The position numbers were made by a program, and so were the translations under genes. 64,000 bases of DNA from Pseudomonas fluorescens (GTDB lineage: Bacteria > Pseudomonadota > Gammaproteobacteria > Pseudomonadales > Pseudomonadaceae): the NCBI RefSeq assembly GCF_902497745.1, contig NZ_CABVHJ010000001.1:1-64000 (forward strand). Reading direction: 5' to 3'. Each line of letters begins with the position of its first letter. Positions within the stretch are counted from its first letter, which is position 1. The notes below the pieces were generated by a model. The model was given only the letters and a program-made list of their open reading frames with translations. It searched no databases and was not told where the DNA came from. Shown here in pieces: positions 23,087 to 32,176 of this stretch.

Positions 23087-24856
23087 TTACTGCGCCTTGG
23101 TCTCAGTAGTGGCTGCCGGCTTGGCTGCTGGTTTCTTCGCCGGTTCAGCCTTTTTTGCTGCCGGTTTGGCCGCAGGTTTTTTCGCCTCGGTTTTCGCAGC
23201 CGGCTTCTTTGCCGCTGGCTTGGCCGCTGCTTTCTTCGCCGGTTCAGCTTTCACCGGGGTCGCTGGTTTCGGTGCTTCCACCGGAGCTGGCGCGGGTGCC
23301 GGGGTTGGCGCAGGCGCTGGAGCTACCGGAGCAGGAGTCGGCTCTGGCGCTTTCACAGGCTCAGGCTTCTTCTCGTCATCCGAACCGCCAAACAGGTTGC
23401 TGAAGAAGTTGCCCTTCTTCGCCGCCACGGCACCCGCCGCGCCTGCCGCTGCTGCGGCCGGTACCACTTTTGCTGGTTCGAACGATTTGCCCGCCGCCAG
23501 ATCTTCAACCTGGCTGGCCGCACGCTGACCGGTGCGCAGTGCGCCTTCCAGCGTGCCCGGGTACAAGGTGTCGGTGTGTTCGCCAGCGAACGTCACGCGT
23601 TGCAGCGGACGTTCCCACAGGCGCCAGAACTTGCTGATCTGGCCTGGGCCGTAAGCCAGGTACGCGCCGCCCATCGACGGGTCGGTGCTGTAGCGACGGA
23701 TTTCATAACCGGTGAACGAACCACGGGCCTGTGGATAAAAGGCGTGCAGACGGATCAGCACCTGATCGACCATCTGCTTGTCGCCGAACGCCTGCATCAC
23801 GCGAGCGTTGTCGCCGGACAGGTTGATCACCACGTTGGCGCCGCCCTTCAGCGCAGGTTCAATCCAGAGCATGCCAAGACCGGTGTTGCTATAAATCTCG
23901 CCGGACATGCGCGCCTTGCTTTCCCACACGGGCGTTTTGAACTTCAACATGATCTGGTCGCGCCAACCGTAGTTGGTGCCCTTGATCGCCGCCAGATGCT
24001 GGGCATCCAGTGCCGGGGTCAGGGCAATCTTGTTCAGCGCACGCAATGGCACGGCCAGCACAACGTAGTCAGCCTGATAGCCAACGCTGCCGACCTTGAC
24101 GGTCACGCCGTCCTTGTCCTGATTGATCGCCGACACCGGCGAGTTGGTCTTGATGGTTTTGATCTGTTTGACGAACGCCTGCGCCAGCACCTGGCTGCCG
24201 CCGACCAGACGCGAAGCGCGCAGGTCACGGTCGGAGATGCCGCGATAGACGCGGTTCTGCTGCGCGAAGTACAGCAGCGACAGACGCGAAGGCTCGTCGT
24301 AGTGGGTGCGGATGTCCTGGTTGATCAACTGACGCGCGGTGGCCGGCAGGTTCTGCTTGTCGAGCCAGCTCGATACGGTGATCTGGTCCAGCGCGTGCAG
24401 GGTGCTGGTCGCCGCCGGGTTCTGCGGATCGTCGATCGAACGCGCCAGATCATCGAGGGTTTTCTGATAGCGCTTCAAGGCATCGGCGGTGGCCGGCTGC
24501 TTGGTTGCCAGATCGGCGGCGGAGAAATACTCGCCGTCGATCAGGTAGCCCGGGGTCCGCACGAACTCTGGCGCTGGCGTGGTGCCGAGTTTGAAGGTCG
24601 ACACGTACTTGTTCAGCACTGGCTGCGTCTTGTCGTTGCCGATCCACTCGCTGGTGGCCATACCGGAGCGACCGCCCAGGCTCGGCTTGGCTTCCAGCAG
24701 CGTGACCTGCCAGCCCTTGTTTTGCAGCTCATAAGCAGCGGTCAGGCCCGACAGGCCACCACCGATCACGATTGCAGTTTTATCCTTGGCCAGCGCCGTA
24801 ACGCTGAACAGCCCCAACATCACCAGCGCACAGGCGCGCAGCCAACCGACAGACAT
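23087..24856 (-). CDS. flavin amine oxidase with an Ala/Lys/Pro-rich C-terminal tail
   Basis: 589 residues. After a short signal-like N-terminus (MSVGWLRACALVMLGLFSV) comes the FAD dinucleotide fold VIGGGLSGLTAAYEL with GGRSG. The C-terminal FAD-contacting segment is GEHTDTLYPGTLEGA. The last roughly 110 residues are low complexity: a proline/alanine region (PAPTPAPAPAP), then repeats of KPAAKK type, like the tails of histone H1 or AlgP. The P. aeruginosa gene at this position is also an amine oxidase. The substrate amine is unknown; the tail may bind DNA, wall polymer or lipopolysaccharide. A strong terminator follows. Confidence 0.9.
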   Translation of the reverse strand: MSVGWLRACALVMLGLFSVTALAKDKTAIVIGGGLSGLTAAYELQNKGWQVTLLEAKPSLGGRSGMATSEWIGNDKTQPVLNKYVSTFKLGTTPAPEFVRTPGYLIDGEYFSAADLATKQPATADALKRYQKTLDDLARSIDDPQNPAATSTLHALDQITVSSWLDKQNLPATARQLINQDIRTHYDEPSRLSLLYFAQQNRVYRGISDRDLRASRLVGGSQVLAQAFVKQIKTIKTNSPVSAINQDKDGVTVKVGSVGYQADYVVLAVPLRALNKIALTPALDAQHLAAIKGTNYGWRDQIMLKFKTPVWESKARMSGEIYSNTGLGMLWIEPALKGGANVVINLSGDNARVMQAFGDKQMVDQVLIRLHAFYPQARGSFTGYEIRRYSTDPSMGGAYLAYGPGQISKFWRLWERPLQRVTFAGEHTDTLYPGTLEGALRTGQRAASQVEDLAAGKSFEPAKVVPAAAAAGAAGAVAAKKGNFFSNLFGGSDDEKKPEPVKAPEPTPAPVAPAPAPTPAPAPAPVEAPKPATPVKAEPAKKAAAKPAAKKPAAKTEAKKPAAKPAAKKAEPAKKPAAKPAATTETKAQ

Positions 24857-25078
24857 TCAGCGAACTCCGGAAATACCACAGAAAAAAGCAGTTGTGCGGG
24901 TCAGACGACCCAAAGAACCGCGAAGAATACGTTAGCCATCAAAACGCCGCCAGCGACGTCTATCGGCTCATACAAAGTAGCTCAATCGACACAATGGGTT
25001 GTTCCCGCGCGATGCATTGCATAGGCTTGCGCGATTGTTTGCCCGCGCTTGTCGCGAGCCGCCTCGAGGAGACTGTAA

Positions 25079-26485
25079 ATGGGCCTGAATAACCAGTGGA
25101 TGCAACGCGACCTCGCGGTGTTGTGGCATCCCTGCACCCAGATGAAAGACCACGAACAGCTGCCGCTGATCCCGATCAAGCGCGGAGAAGGCGTCTGGCT
25201 TGAAGACTTCGAAGGCAAGCGCTACCTCGACGCGGTCAGCTCGTGGTGGGTCAACGTGTTCGGCCACGCCAACCCGCGCATCAACCAGCGCATCAAGGAT
25301 CAAGTCGATCAGTTGGAGCATGTGATTCTGGCCGGCTTCAGCCATCAACCGGTTATCGAGCTGTCCGAGCGCCTGGTTAAGATGACGCCGGAAGGCCTGA
25401 ACCGGGTGTTCTACGCCGATAACGGTTCGTCCTGCATCGAAGTCGCGCTGAAAATGAGCTTTCATTACTGGCTCAATCGCGGCCAACCGAACAAGAAGCG
25501 CTTCGTCACCCTGACCAACAGCTACCACGGTGAAACCATGGCAGCGATGGCGGTCGGCGACGTGCCGCTGTTCACTGAAACCTACAAAGCGCTGCTGATG
25601 GACACCATCAAAGTGCCGAGCCCGGATTGCTACGGGCGCCCCGAAGGCATGAGCTGGGAAGAACACTCGCGCAATATGTTCGCCGCCATGGAACAGACCT
25701 TGGCCGAGAACCATGACAGCGTCGCGGCAGTGATCGTCGAGCCGCTGATTCAGGGCGCTGGCGGCATGCGCATGTATCACCCGGTTTATCTCAAGCTGCT
25801 GCGCGAGGCCTGCGACCGTTACGGCGTGCATCTGATCCTCGACGAAATCGCCGTTGGCTTTGGTCGCACCGGAACCATGTTTGCCTGTGAACAGGCTGGC
25901 ATTCGTCCGGACTTCCTTTGCTTGTCGAAAGCCCTGACCGGCGGCTACCTGCCGCTGGCCGCGTGCCTGACCACCGACGAGGTCTACAGCGCGTTCTACG
26001 ACGACTATCCAACCCTGCGCGCCTTCCTCCATTCGCACAGCTACACCGGCAACCCGCTGGCGTGCGCGGCGGCACTGGCAACGCTGGATATCTTCGAGCA
26101 GGACAACGTTATCGAGAACAACAAGGCCCTGGCCCAGCGCATGGCCTCGGCGACGGCGCATCTGGTCGATCACCCGAACGTCTCCGAAGTGCGTCAGACC
26201 GGCATGGTCCTGGCCATCGAGATGGTCAAGGATAAAGCCACCAAAGAGGCCTACCCTTGGCAGGAGCGTCGTGGTTTGAAGGTGTTCCAGCATGCGCTGG
26301 AGCGTGGCGCGTTGCTGCGCCCGCTCGGTAGCGTGGTGTATTTCCTGCCACCGTACGTGATCACCCCGGAGCAGATCGACTTCCTCGCCGAAGTGGCTAG
26401 CGAAGGCATCGACATTGCCACCCGTGACAGCGTCAGCGTCGCCGTGCCAAAAGACTTCCACCCGGGGTTCCGCGATCCAGGCTGA
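25079..26485 (+). CDS. bioA: adenosylmethionine-8-amino-7-oxononanoate aminotransferase (biotin synthesis)
   Basis: 468 residues. A PLP-dependent class III aminotransferase that uses S-adenosylmethionine as amino donor to make 7,8-diaminopelargonate. The N-terminus has HPCTQMKD, the substrate segment is SSWWVNVFGH, and the PLP lysine is in LCLSKALTGGYLPLA. A gaggag site precedes the ATG. It is divergent from the amine oxidase and lies upstream of rsmE, as in other pseudomonads. The other bio genes are not in this window. Confidence 0.95.
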   Translation: MGLNNQWMQRDLAVLWHPCTQMKDHEQLPLIPIKRGEGVWLEDFEGKRYLDAVSSWWVNVFGHANPRINQRIKDQVDQLEHVILAGFSHQPVIELSERLVKMTPEGLNRVFYADNGSSCIEVALKMSFHYWLNRGQPNKKRFVTLTNSYHGETMAAMAVGDVPLFTETYKALLMDTIKVPSPDCYGRPEGMSWEEHSRNMFAAMEQTLAENHDSVAAVIVEPLIQGAGGMRMYHPVYLKLLREACDRYGVHLILDEIAVGFGRTGTMFACEQAGIRPDFLCLSKALTGGYLPLAACLTTDEVYSAFYDDYPTLRAFLHSHSYTGNPLACAAALATLDIFEQDNVIENNKALAQRMASATAHLVDHPNVSEVRQTGMVLAIEMVKDKATKEAYPWQERRGLKVFQHALERGALLRPLGSVVYFLPPYVITPEQIDFLAEVASEGIDIATRDSVSVAVPKDFHPGFRDPG

Positions 26486-26513
26486 TCCAAAATTTGTGGC
26501 GCCTGAACTGCCG

Positions 26514-26580
26514 CTTTCGCGAGCAGGCTCGCTCCCACAGGGGAATGCATTTCAACTGTGGGAGCGAGCCTGCTCGCGAA
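26514..26580. repeat. REP inverted pair, type A
   Basis: tttcgcgagcaggctcgctccc and its reverse complement around an 18-base spacer, between bioA and rsmE. Confidence 0.9.
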
Positions 26581-26628
26581 TGAAGTCGACACCGATCCAC
26601 CTGATTCACATCTTTCCAGAGACCCGAA

Positions 26629-27348
26629 ATGAGACTGTCCCGCTTCTTTATCGACGCCCCCCTGAGCACCGGCGAACACGAATTGCCGGAGGCCCAGGCG
26701 CATTACATCAGCCGCGTGCTGCGCATGGCCGAGGGCGATGCGGTGCAGTTGTTCGACGGCTCCGGGCATGAGTTTCGCGGCGCTCTGCTGGAAGTCGGCA
26801 AGAAGCGCGTGACCGTGCAGATCGACGAGCAATTCGCCGGCCAGGTCGAGTCGCCGCTGCACATCCACCTCGGCCAGGGCTTGTCCCGTGGCGAGCGGAT
26901 GGATTGGGCGATTCAGAAAGCCACCGAGCTGGGCGTGAATGAAATCACGCCGATCTTCAGTGATCGCTGCGAAGTCCGCCTCAAGGACGAACGCGCCGAC
27001 AAACGCCTGCTGCACTGGCGTCAGGTGGCGATCAGCGCTTGCGAGCAATGTGGGCGTTCGCGGGTGCCGGTAATTCATCCGCCGGTATTGCTGGCGGACT
27101 GGATCAAGCAGACCGAAGCCGAGTTGAAATTGGTTTTGCATCCGGTGGCGGAACCATTGGTGAGTCATGCCAAACCGGCAACTTTGGCGTTCTTGATCGG
27201 GCCTGAGGGCGGTTTGACGGACGCCGAAGTCGAGCAAGCCAAAGGCAACGGTTTCCACGCCGCCCGCCTCGGCCCACGCGTGTTGCGTACCGAGACTGCG
27301 CCGGTGGTTGCACTGGCGGTGGCCCAGCAGCTTTGGGGTGATTTCTAA
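26629..27348 (+). CDS. rsmE: 16S rRNA (uracil-1498-N3)-methyltransferase
   Basis: 239 residues of the SPOUT (knotted) methyltransferase family. It methylates U1498 of 16S rRNA near the decoding site. The N-terminus MRLSRFFIDAPL and the PUA-like lobe are followed by the SPOUT knot, with FLIGPEGGLTDAEV and the C-terminal LGPRVLRTETAPVVA. The position after bioA is as in other pseudomonads. Length is normal. Confidence 0.95.
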   Translation: MRLSRFFIDAPLSTGEHELPEAQAHYISRVLRMAEGDAVQLFDGSGHEFRGALLEVGKKRVTVQIDEQFAGQVESPLHIHLGQGLSRGERMDWAIQKATELGVNEITPIFSDRCEVRLKDERADKRLLHWRQVAISACEQCGRSRVPVIHPPVLLADWIKQTEAELKLVLHPVAEPLVSHAKPATLAFLIGPEGGLTDAEVEQAKGNGFHAARLGPRVLRTETAPVVALAVAQQLWGDF

Positions 27349-27354
27349 GGCCTC

Positions 27355-27379
27355 ATCGCTGGCAAGCCAGCTCCCACAA
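27355..27379. repeat. half-REP of a third type
   Basis: cgctggcaagccagctcccaca, a short palindromic unit with the inner dyad ctggcaagccag. It differs from types A and B. It lies between rsmE and the type A pair at 27.4 kb. Confidence 0.55.
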
Positions 27380-27422
27380 GAGATCCTGAGTTCGCACAAA
27401 TGTTGTGTTCACTGGATATCTA

Positions 27423-27514
27423 CTGTGGGAGCGAGCCTGCTCGCGAAAGCGGTGTATCAGCCAACATCAGCATCAGCTGGACTGACGCCTTCGCGAGCAG
27501 GCTCGCTCCCACAG
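27423..27514. repeat. REP inverted pair, type A
   Basis: gtgggagcgagcctgctcgcga and the facing copy flank a spacer of about 45 bases, between the convergent rsmE and trhA genes. Confidence 0.9.
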
Positions 27515-27523
27515 TGATTGCAT

Positions 27524-28141
27524 TTACAGGACATAAAACAAGATCGCCACAAAGTGCAGCAAGCTCCCGGCAATCACGAACAAATGCCAGATCCCGTGCG
27601 CATGCCGCAGCCGGTGATCCAAGGCAAAAAAGATAATCCCCACCGTATACAAAACCCCGCCCGACGCCAGCCAGGCAAAACCTGTCGTACCCAGCGCCGC
27701 AATCAGCGGCTTGACCGCCACCAATACAATCCAGCCCATCACCGCGTAAATCACGATCGACAGAATCCGCGCCTCCGAACGCGGTTTGATCTCTTGCAGA
27801 ATACCGATCAGCGCCAGTCCCCAGACAATCCCGAACAACGTCCAGCCCCACGGCCCGCGCAGGGTCACCAGGCAGAACGGCGTGTAGCTGCCGGCAATCA
27901 GCAGGTAGATCGAAAAGTGATCAACCTTCTTCATGATCGCTTTCTTGCGCCCGCGCACGCTGTGGTACACGGTCGAGGCGCTGTAGAGCACCAGCAAGGT
28001 AAACGCGTAAATCGCCACACTGACAATCTTCCACGGGCTGCCATCCAGACAGGCAATCACCAACATCCACACGCCGCCAACAAAAGCCGCCACCGCCCCG
28101 ACCAGATGGGTCCAGGCGTTCAATCGTTCTCCGTGATACAT
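27524..28141 (-). CDS. trhA: hemolysin III / PAQR-family membrane protein (TrhA)
   Basis: 205 residues with seven hydrophobic helices. The N-terminal GERLNAWTHLVGA with its histidine, STVYHS before helix 3, and the C-terminal HRLRHAHGIWHLFV are the metal-site segments of the PAQR/hemolysin III fold. Bacterial members are now tied to membrane fluidity and fatty acid homeostasis rather than to haemolysis. Inner membrane. No clear operon partner. Confidence 0.9.
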   Translation of the reverse strand: MYHGERLNAWTHLVGAVAAFVGGVWMLVIACLDGSPWKIVSVAIYAFTLLVLYSASTVYHSVRGRKKAIMKKVDHFSIYLLIAGSYTPFCLVTLRGPWGWTLFGIVWGLALIGILQEIKPRSEARILSIVIYAVMGWIVLVAVKPLIAALGTTGFAWLASGGVLYTVGIIFFALDHRLRHAHGIWHLFVIAGSLLHFVAILFYVL

Positions 28142-28282
28142 GTATTGCTCACCTCACATTCGTTACCGCAGCGCGCAAGGCTCGGGCCTTGAGCGTAAAA
28201 GCGCAATGTTTCTGTTCAACACCAGCCTGCACACGTCGTGGTAATTGGGCACAATCGGCCGATACCAAAAAGAGTCCGCGCC

Positions 28283-29203
28283 ATGCTGATCGACGAAGAA
28301 TTGACCCTGAAAAAACTCGAGGTGTTCCTCGCTTTCATGCGCACCGGCAACCTCGCCCGCGCTGCTGCCGAGTTGCAGACCAGCAACGTCAGCGTGCACC
28401 GCGCGATTCATTCACTGGAAAGCGCCCTGCGCTGCCCGCTGTTCAAACACGAAGGCCGCAACCTGACACCGCTGGAAAGCGCTTATGTGCTGGAAGAACG
28501 CGCGCAGAAGCTGATCAACGACGTCGTCGAAAGCGTGCGCCTGACCCGCGAAGCGGCCGGGTTCTCCGCTGAACGCTTCAAGCTTGGCTCGCTGTATTCG
28601 CTGACAGTGAAAACCGTGCCGCAACTGATCATGGGCCTGAAAATCCGCCGCAGCGAACTCAATATCGACCTGATCCTCGGCTCGAACATCGACCTGCTCT
28701 ACAAGCTGAAAAATATGGAGGTCGACGCGATTCTGGTGTCGCTGGACGACAGCATCAACGACCCGGACTGCGAGCAGATTGCGCTGTTCTCCGACGACAT
28801 CTTCCTCGCCACCCCGGCAGATTCAAAGTTCGCCCAGCGCAATGAAGTGGATCTGGCCGAAGTGCGCGATGAAACCTTCATCACCCTGACTCAGGGCTTC
28901 GCGACCCATCAGGACGGTAACCGGGTGTTCAAGCAGGCGGGGTTCGAGCCGAAGGTGGCGATGCAGGTGAATGATATTTTCACGCTGCTGAGTATGGTCA
29001 GTTCGGGGGTGGGTTATGCGTTGCTGCCGGGAAGGATTGCGGCGGTGTATGAGAACCGGGTGAAGCTGATTCCGCTGCAGGAGAAGTATCGGTTGCAGCA
29101 ACACATTGGGGTGGTGTTTTTGAAGGCCAAGGAGAGGGATCCGAATTTGTTGGCATTGTTGGCGGAGTGTCGGATGTATGCCAATCGGCAGGCTGGGGTT
29201 TAG
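28283..29203 (+). CDS. mdcR: LysR-family regulator of malonate decarboxylase
   Basis: 306 residues from MLIDEELTLK at 28283. The N-terminal winged helix-turn-helix covers about residues 8-65 (GNLARAAAELQTSNVSVHRAI), followed by a periplasmic-binding-like effector domain. It lies tail-to-tail with the mdc operon, the same position as the LysR gene next to the mdc genes of P. aeruginosa. It probably activates mdc in response to malonate. A LysR-type dyad at the mdcA promoter is the likely target. Identity rests on context and the usual length. Confidence 0.88.
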   Translation: MLIDEELTLKKLEVFLAFMRTGNLARAAAELQTSNVSVHRAIHSLESALRCPLFKHEGRNLTPLESAYVLEERAQKLINDVVESVRLTREAAGFSAERFKLGSLYSLTVKTVPQLIMGLKIRRSELNIDLILGSNIDLLYKLKNMEVDAILVSLDDSINDPDCEQIALFSDDIFLATPADSKFAQRNEVDLAEVRDETFITLTQGFATHQDGNRVFKQAGFEPKVAMQVNDIFTLLSMVSSGVGYALLPGRIAAVYENRVKLIPLQEKYRLQQHIGVVFLKAKERDPNLLALLAECRMYANRQAGV

Positions 29204-29214
29204 ATCAAGATCAA

Positions 29215-29397
29215 GAGCAACCCCCTCACCCCAGCCCTCTCCCCCAAGGGGGCGAGGGGGAAAGGGAGCAGATCTTCGTGGGTTTCAAGACCTGAGTTCG
29301 ACTCAGGAATTTCAGGTCGGCGTACCTCCAACATCCAACTCGGTCAGTCCCCTCTCCCCCCGGGAGAGGGCTAGGGTGAGGGGCTTTTGATCTTCAG
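29215..29397. repeat. long inverted-repeat element, copy 2 (opposite orientation)
   Basis: Begins ccctcaccccagccctctccc and ends gggagagggctagggtgagggg. Read on the minus strand, its core matches copy 1 at 11.6 kb (gactgaccgagttggatgtt, gacctgaaattcctgagtcga). It fills the gap between the convergent mdcR and mdcM stops. Confidence 0.9.
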
Positions 29398-30158
29398 CCC
29401 ACAATCCCGCGAACGATGAAGAACAACAGCGATGGCCCCAGCAAGCACCCAAGCCCGGTGTGGAACGTAGCCGTCAACGCCCCATAAGGCACCAACCGCC
29501 GATCCGTCGCCGCCAGCCCGGCGGTCACCCCACTCACCGTCCCGGCCAAGCCACCAAACACCATCGCCGAACGCGGGTTGTCCAACCCCATCCAGCGCGC
29601 CGCCACCGGCGTGCCGACCATCACCAGAATCGCCTTGATCAACCCGGTGGCAATCGACAGCGCCATTACATCCGAGGTCGCGCCAATCGCCGCGCCAGTC
29701 ACTGGCCCAACAATGTAAGTCACCGCACCCGCGCCAATGGTGGTCATGCTCACCGCATCGCGATAACCGAACGCCCAGGCCATGCACGCGCCGACAATGA
29801 ACGGCAGGATCGTGCCCAGCAGCAAGGCAATCACACCAATCATCCCCGCCTTCTTCGCCTCGGTCGCCTGCACTTCAAACGCCGTGGCGACAATCGCAAA
29901 GTCACGCAGCATCGCCCCGCCCATCAGGCCGATGCCAGAGAACAACGTCAGGTCCGCCAGACCTTTCTGGCCGCCGGTCATGGTGCCGCCGACCCACGCC
30001 AATACCAGCCCAATAACAATGGCAATCGCCGAACCGTGAATGCGTCCGAACGTCAGGCGTTTGGACAGAACCACCGACACCCACATGATCACGCCGACAA
30101 AAGCGAAGGCAGTAACCAGCCCGTTATGTTCCAGACCTTTCTCGATGAGATCCCACAT
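29394..30158 (-). CDS. mdcM: malonate transporter subunit MadM
   Basis: 254 residues with about eight hydrophobic helices and glycine-rich membrane segments (GSAIAIVIGLVLAWVGG, GAVTYIVGPVTGAAIG). With MdcL it forms a two-part malonate:Na+ or malonate:H+ importer of the inner membrane. It is last in the mdc operon and its start is one base after the mdcL stop. Its own stop lies at the edge of a long inverted-repeat element. Confidence 0.92.
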   Translation of the reverse strand: MWDLIEKGLEHNGLVTAFAFVGVIMWVSVVLSKRLTFGRIHGSAIAIVIGLVLAWVGGTMTGGQKGLADLTLFSGIGLMGGAMLRDFAIVATAFEVQATEAKKAGMIGVIALLLGTILPFIVGACMAWAFGYRDAVSMTTIGAGAVTYIVGPVTGAAIGATSDVMALSIATGLIKAILVMVGTPVAARWMGLDNPRSAMVFGGLAGTVSGVTAGLAATDRRLVPYGALTATFHTGLGCLLGPSLLFFIVRGIVG

Positions 30159-30159
30159 A

Positions 30160-30576
30160 TCAGCGACCTCCTACTGGCGTGCCGACCGGGGAAATTTCCG
30201 CCGGTTCATCAGGCAATGGCTCGCCTTTATGCGTGCGGCTGATCAAGGCAATCGTGCAGCCACAAACCACCACCGAACCGATTGCCGCCAGCACCGCCAC
30301 CGGGCCACCGTGCAGCGCAGTGACAACGTTCTGTTGCGCAGCCATCGCCACCACCACCGGAATGTACATCGCGCCCCAGAAGCCGACGCCCATCTCGCAT
30401 TCCTTGGTCATGCCGCCGCGTTTCTGCATCCACAACCGCGCGCAGATCAACAGGATCATGGCGATGCCGACCCCGCCGACATTGGATTTGACGCCCAACA
30501 ACACGCCGAGCATGTCACCCATGATCACCCCTGCCAGCGTACAGATCGCGAGCAGCGCCACACCGTAAATAATCAT
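30160..30576 (-). CDS. mdcL: malonate transporter subunit MadL
   Basis: 138 residues from the ATG at 30576; a TTG five codons earlier is a weaker choice because the gagg site fits the ATG. Four hydrophobic helices with GVIMGDMLGVLLGVKSNVGGVG. It is the small partner of MadM in malonate uptake. It sits about 65 bp after mdcH, the largest gap in the operon. Confidence 0.92.
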   Translation of the reverse strand: MIIYGVALLAICTLAGVIMGDMLGVLLGVKSNVGGVGIAMILLICARLWMQKRGGMTKECEMGVGFWGAMYIPVVVAMAAQQNVVTALHGGPVAVLAAIGSVVVCGCTIALISRTHKGEPLPDEPAEISPVGTPVGGR

Positions 30577-30641
30577 TGTTGTAGTCCTCAAAGTGCATCG
30601 TCGAATGTTGTTTTTGTTGTTCGAAGCTTGAGTCGGCGGTT

Positions 30642-31562
30642 TTAAGGTTGGCGGCCACCCTCCTCACGCAACAGCGCCTGCAAGGTGTCGAGGCGAGCAC
30701 TGTCGAAGGCAGTGACCGTGCCTTGCTCGAACACCCGGCGCGCCAGCCCGGTCAGCACCGCACCGGGCGGCAGTTCGATCTGTAAACGTACGCCGCGCTC
30801 GTAGGCGCTTTGCACGGTGCCGCGCCAATCCACCACGCGGCACATGTTGAAGGCGAGGTCGTCGCGCAGGGCTTCTACTTTGCTCACAGGACGTGCGCGG
30901 CTGCCGCTCAGGTAAGCGATTTTCGCGGTTTTCAGTTCGACCTTGGCGAAGGCTTCGGCGAGGGTTTGCGCCGGTTTTTCCAGCAGCGGGCAGTGCGACG
31001 GCACGCTTACCGCCAGACGTTTTGCCAGACCGGCGCCACGACTGCGCGCCAGTTCAGCCACCGCTTGCATGGCCTTGTCACTGCCGGCAATCACCACCTG
31101 ATTGTCGGCGTTGATGTTGGCCAGATACACCGGCGAATCTTCGCTGTGCACCTGCGCCAGCAACGTTTCGACTGTGGATAATTGCAGGCCGATGATCGCG
31201 GTCATGCCGTAGCCTTGTGGATAAGCCTGTTGCATCAACTCACCGCGCAGGCTGACCAGATGCAACGCATCGCTGAAGCTCAAAGCGCCGGCAACCACTG
31301 CTGCCGGGTAAGCGCCGATGGACAGGCCGGCGACGTAGTCCGCCGTCAGTCCGTCCTGCAACAACTGCCGCGAAGCAGCGACTCCGGCGATCAGCAGGCA
31401 TAGCTGAACCGCCCTTGTCGTGCGCAACGCTGCGCTGGAATCCAGCAGCGATACATCTTCACCGAGCACATCACTGGCCTCGACCAACGATTCCCGAGGC
31501 AAACGCTGCAGCATGCCCGCTTGCTGCGCACCCTGGCCGGGGAACACCAGCAGACTGCTCAC
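30642..31562 (-). CDS. mdcH: malonate decarboxylase, malonyl transferase subunit (epsilon)
   Basis: 306 residues. It begins at a GTG (31562) that overlaps the mdcG stop as GTGA. It is a FabD-like malonyl-CoA:acyl-carrier transferase with LLVFPGQGAQQ at the N-terminus. The nucleophile serine is in GLSIGAYPA, and SVPSHCPLL carries the active-site histidine. It transfers malonyl from malonyl-CoA to the MdcC prosthetic group to prime the enzyme. Confidence 0.94.
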   Translation of the reverse strand: MSSLLVFPGQGAQQAGMLQRLPRESLVEASDVLGEDVSLLDSSAALRTTRAVQLCLLIAGVAASRQLLQDGLTADYVAGLSIGAYPAAVVAGALSFSDALHLVSLRGELMQQAYPQGYGMTAIIGLQLSTVETLLAQVHSEDSPVYLANINADNQVVIAGSDKAMQAVAELARSRGAGLAKRLAVSVPSHCPLLEKPAQTLAEAFAKVELKTAKIAYLSGSRARPVSKVEALRDDLAFNMCRVVDWRGTVQSAYERGVRLQIELPPGAVLTGLARRVFEQGTVTAFDSARLDTLQALLREEGGRQP

Positions 31563-32176
31563 GCTGCCTGCTCCTGCGGGTTCCACGGGTCAGTCACCAA
31601 ACAGGCCTGATACTCGTTTTTCAGCAGCACGCGTGCCGATCCGCTGGCCCACTCGCGCAATGCGACCGCACCGAACGGCGTCTGCAACTGCAGGTCGATC
31701 CGGCACTCGGCTTGATCAAAAATCGCTACGAATTTACGAGCCTGATTACGCGAGATCAGTTGCGGTGTACGCAGAATCAGATCGAGATCACTGGCCGCGT
31801 GCATCACTTTAAAACCACTGGCCAATTCAAACCCGACACTGCCACTGACACCCCAGACCCAACCGCAGTCATCGAGCATCGGCCGCAGTTGTTTGAGCGC
31901 GTGCATGACCGGCAGATCGCGCTCGCTGTCCACGTGACAAAGCGCTTCGGGACTGACGCGACAGGCAATCGAATCGACCGCCATAAACGCCGCCAACCGC
32001 TGCTCGCGCAACACACCGCGCACGCCGACCGCGATAGAACCCTCATCGCTCAACGCCCGCCGCACCACCACCGGTTGTCCGGCGGCCAGCGACTCGATTG
32101 CCCACAACGGCGCATCCGCCGGCAACTGCGCCGGGGTCATGCCCCAGAGCAGATCGTGGGCCAGAGGCGTGTTCAC
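31559..32176 (-). CDS. mdcG: phosphoribosyl-dephospho-CoA transferase
   Basis: 205 residues. It starts at a GTG (32176) that overlaps the mdcE stop; a second GTG three bases upstream is equally open. A nucleotidyltransferase-like fold is suggested by HAASDLDLILRTP with its paired acidic residues. It attaches the 2'-(5''-triphosphoribosyl)-3'-dephospho-CoA group, made by MdcB, to Ser25 of the acyl carrier MdcC. It is placed between the catalytic and priming genes of the operon. Confidence 0.92.
   Translation of the reverse strand: MNTPLAHDLLWGMTPAQLPADAPLWAIESLAAGQPVVVRRALSDEGSIAVGVRGVLREQRLAAFMAVDSIACRVSPEALCHVDSERDLPVMHALKQLRPMLDDCGWVWGVSGSVGFELASGFKVMHAASDLDLILRTPQLISRNQARKFVAIFDQAECRIDLQLQTPFGAVALREWASGSARVLLKNEYQACLVTDPWNPQEQAA

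Noticed and set aside
24857..25078. BirA-type operator before bioA
   Set aside because: No convincing TTGTnAAC-N14-GTTnACAA-like dyad could be found in the gap.
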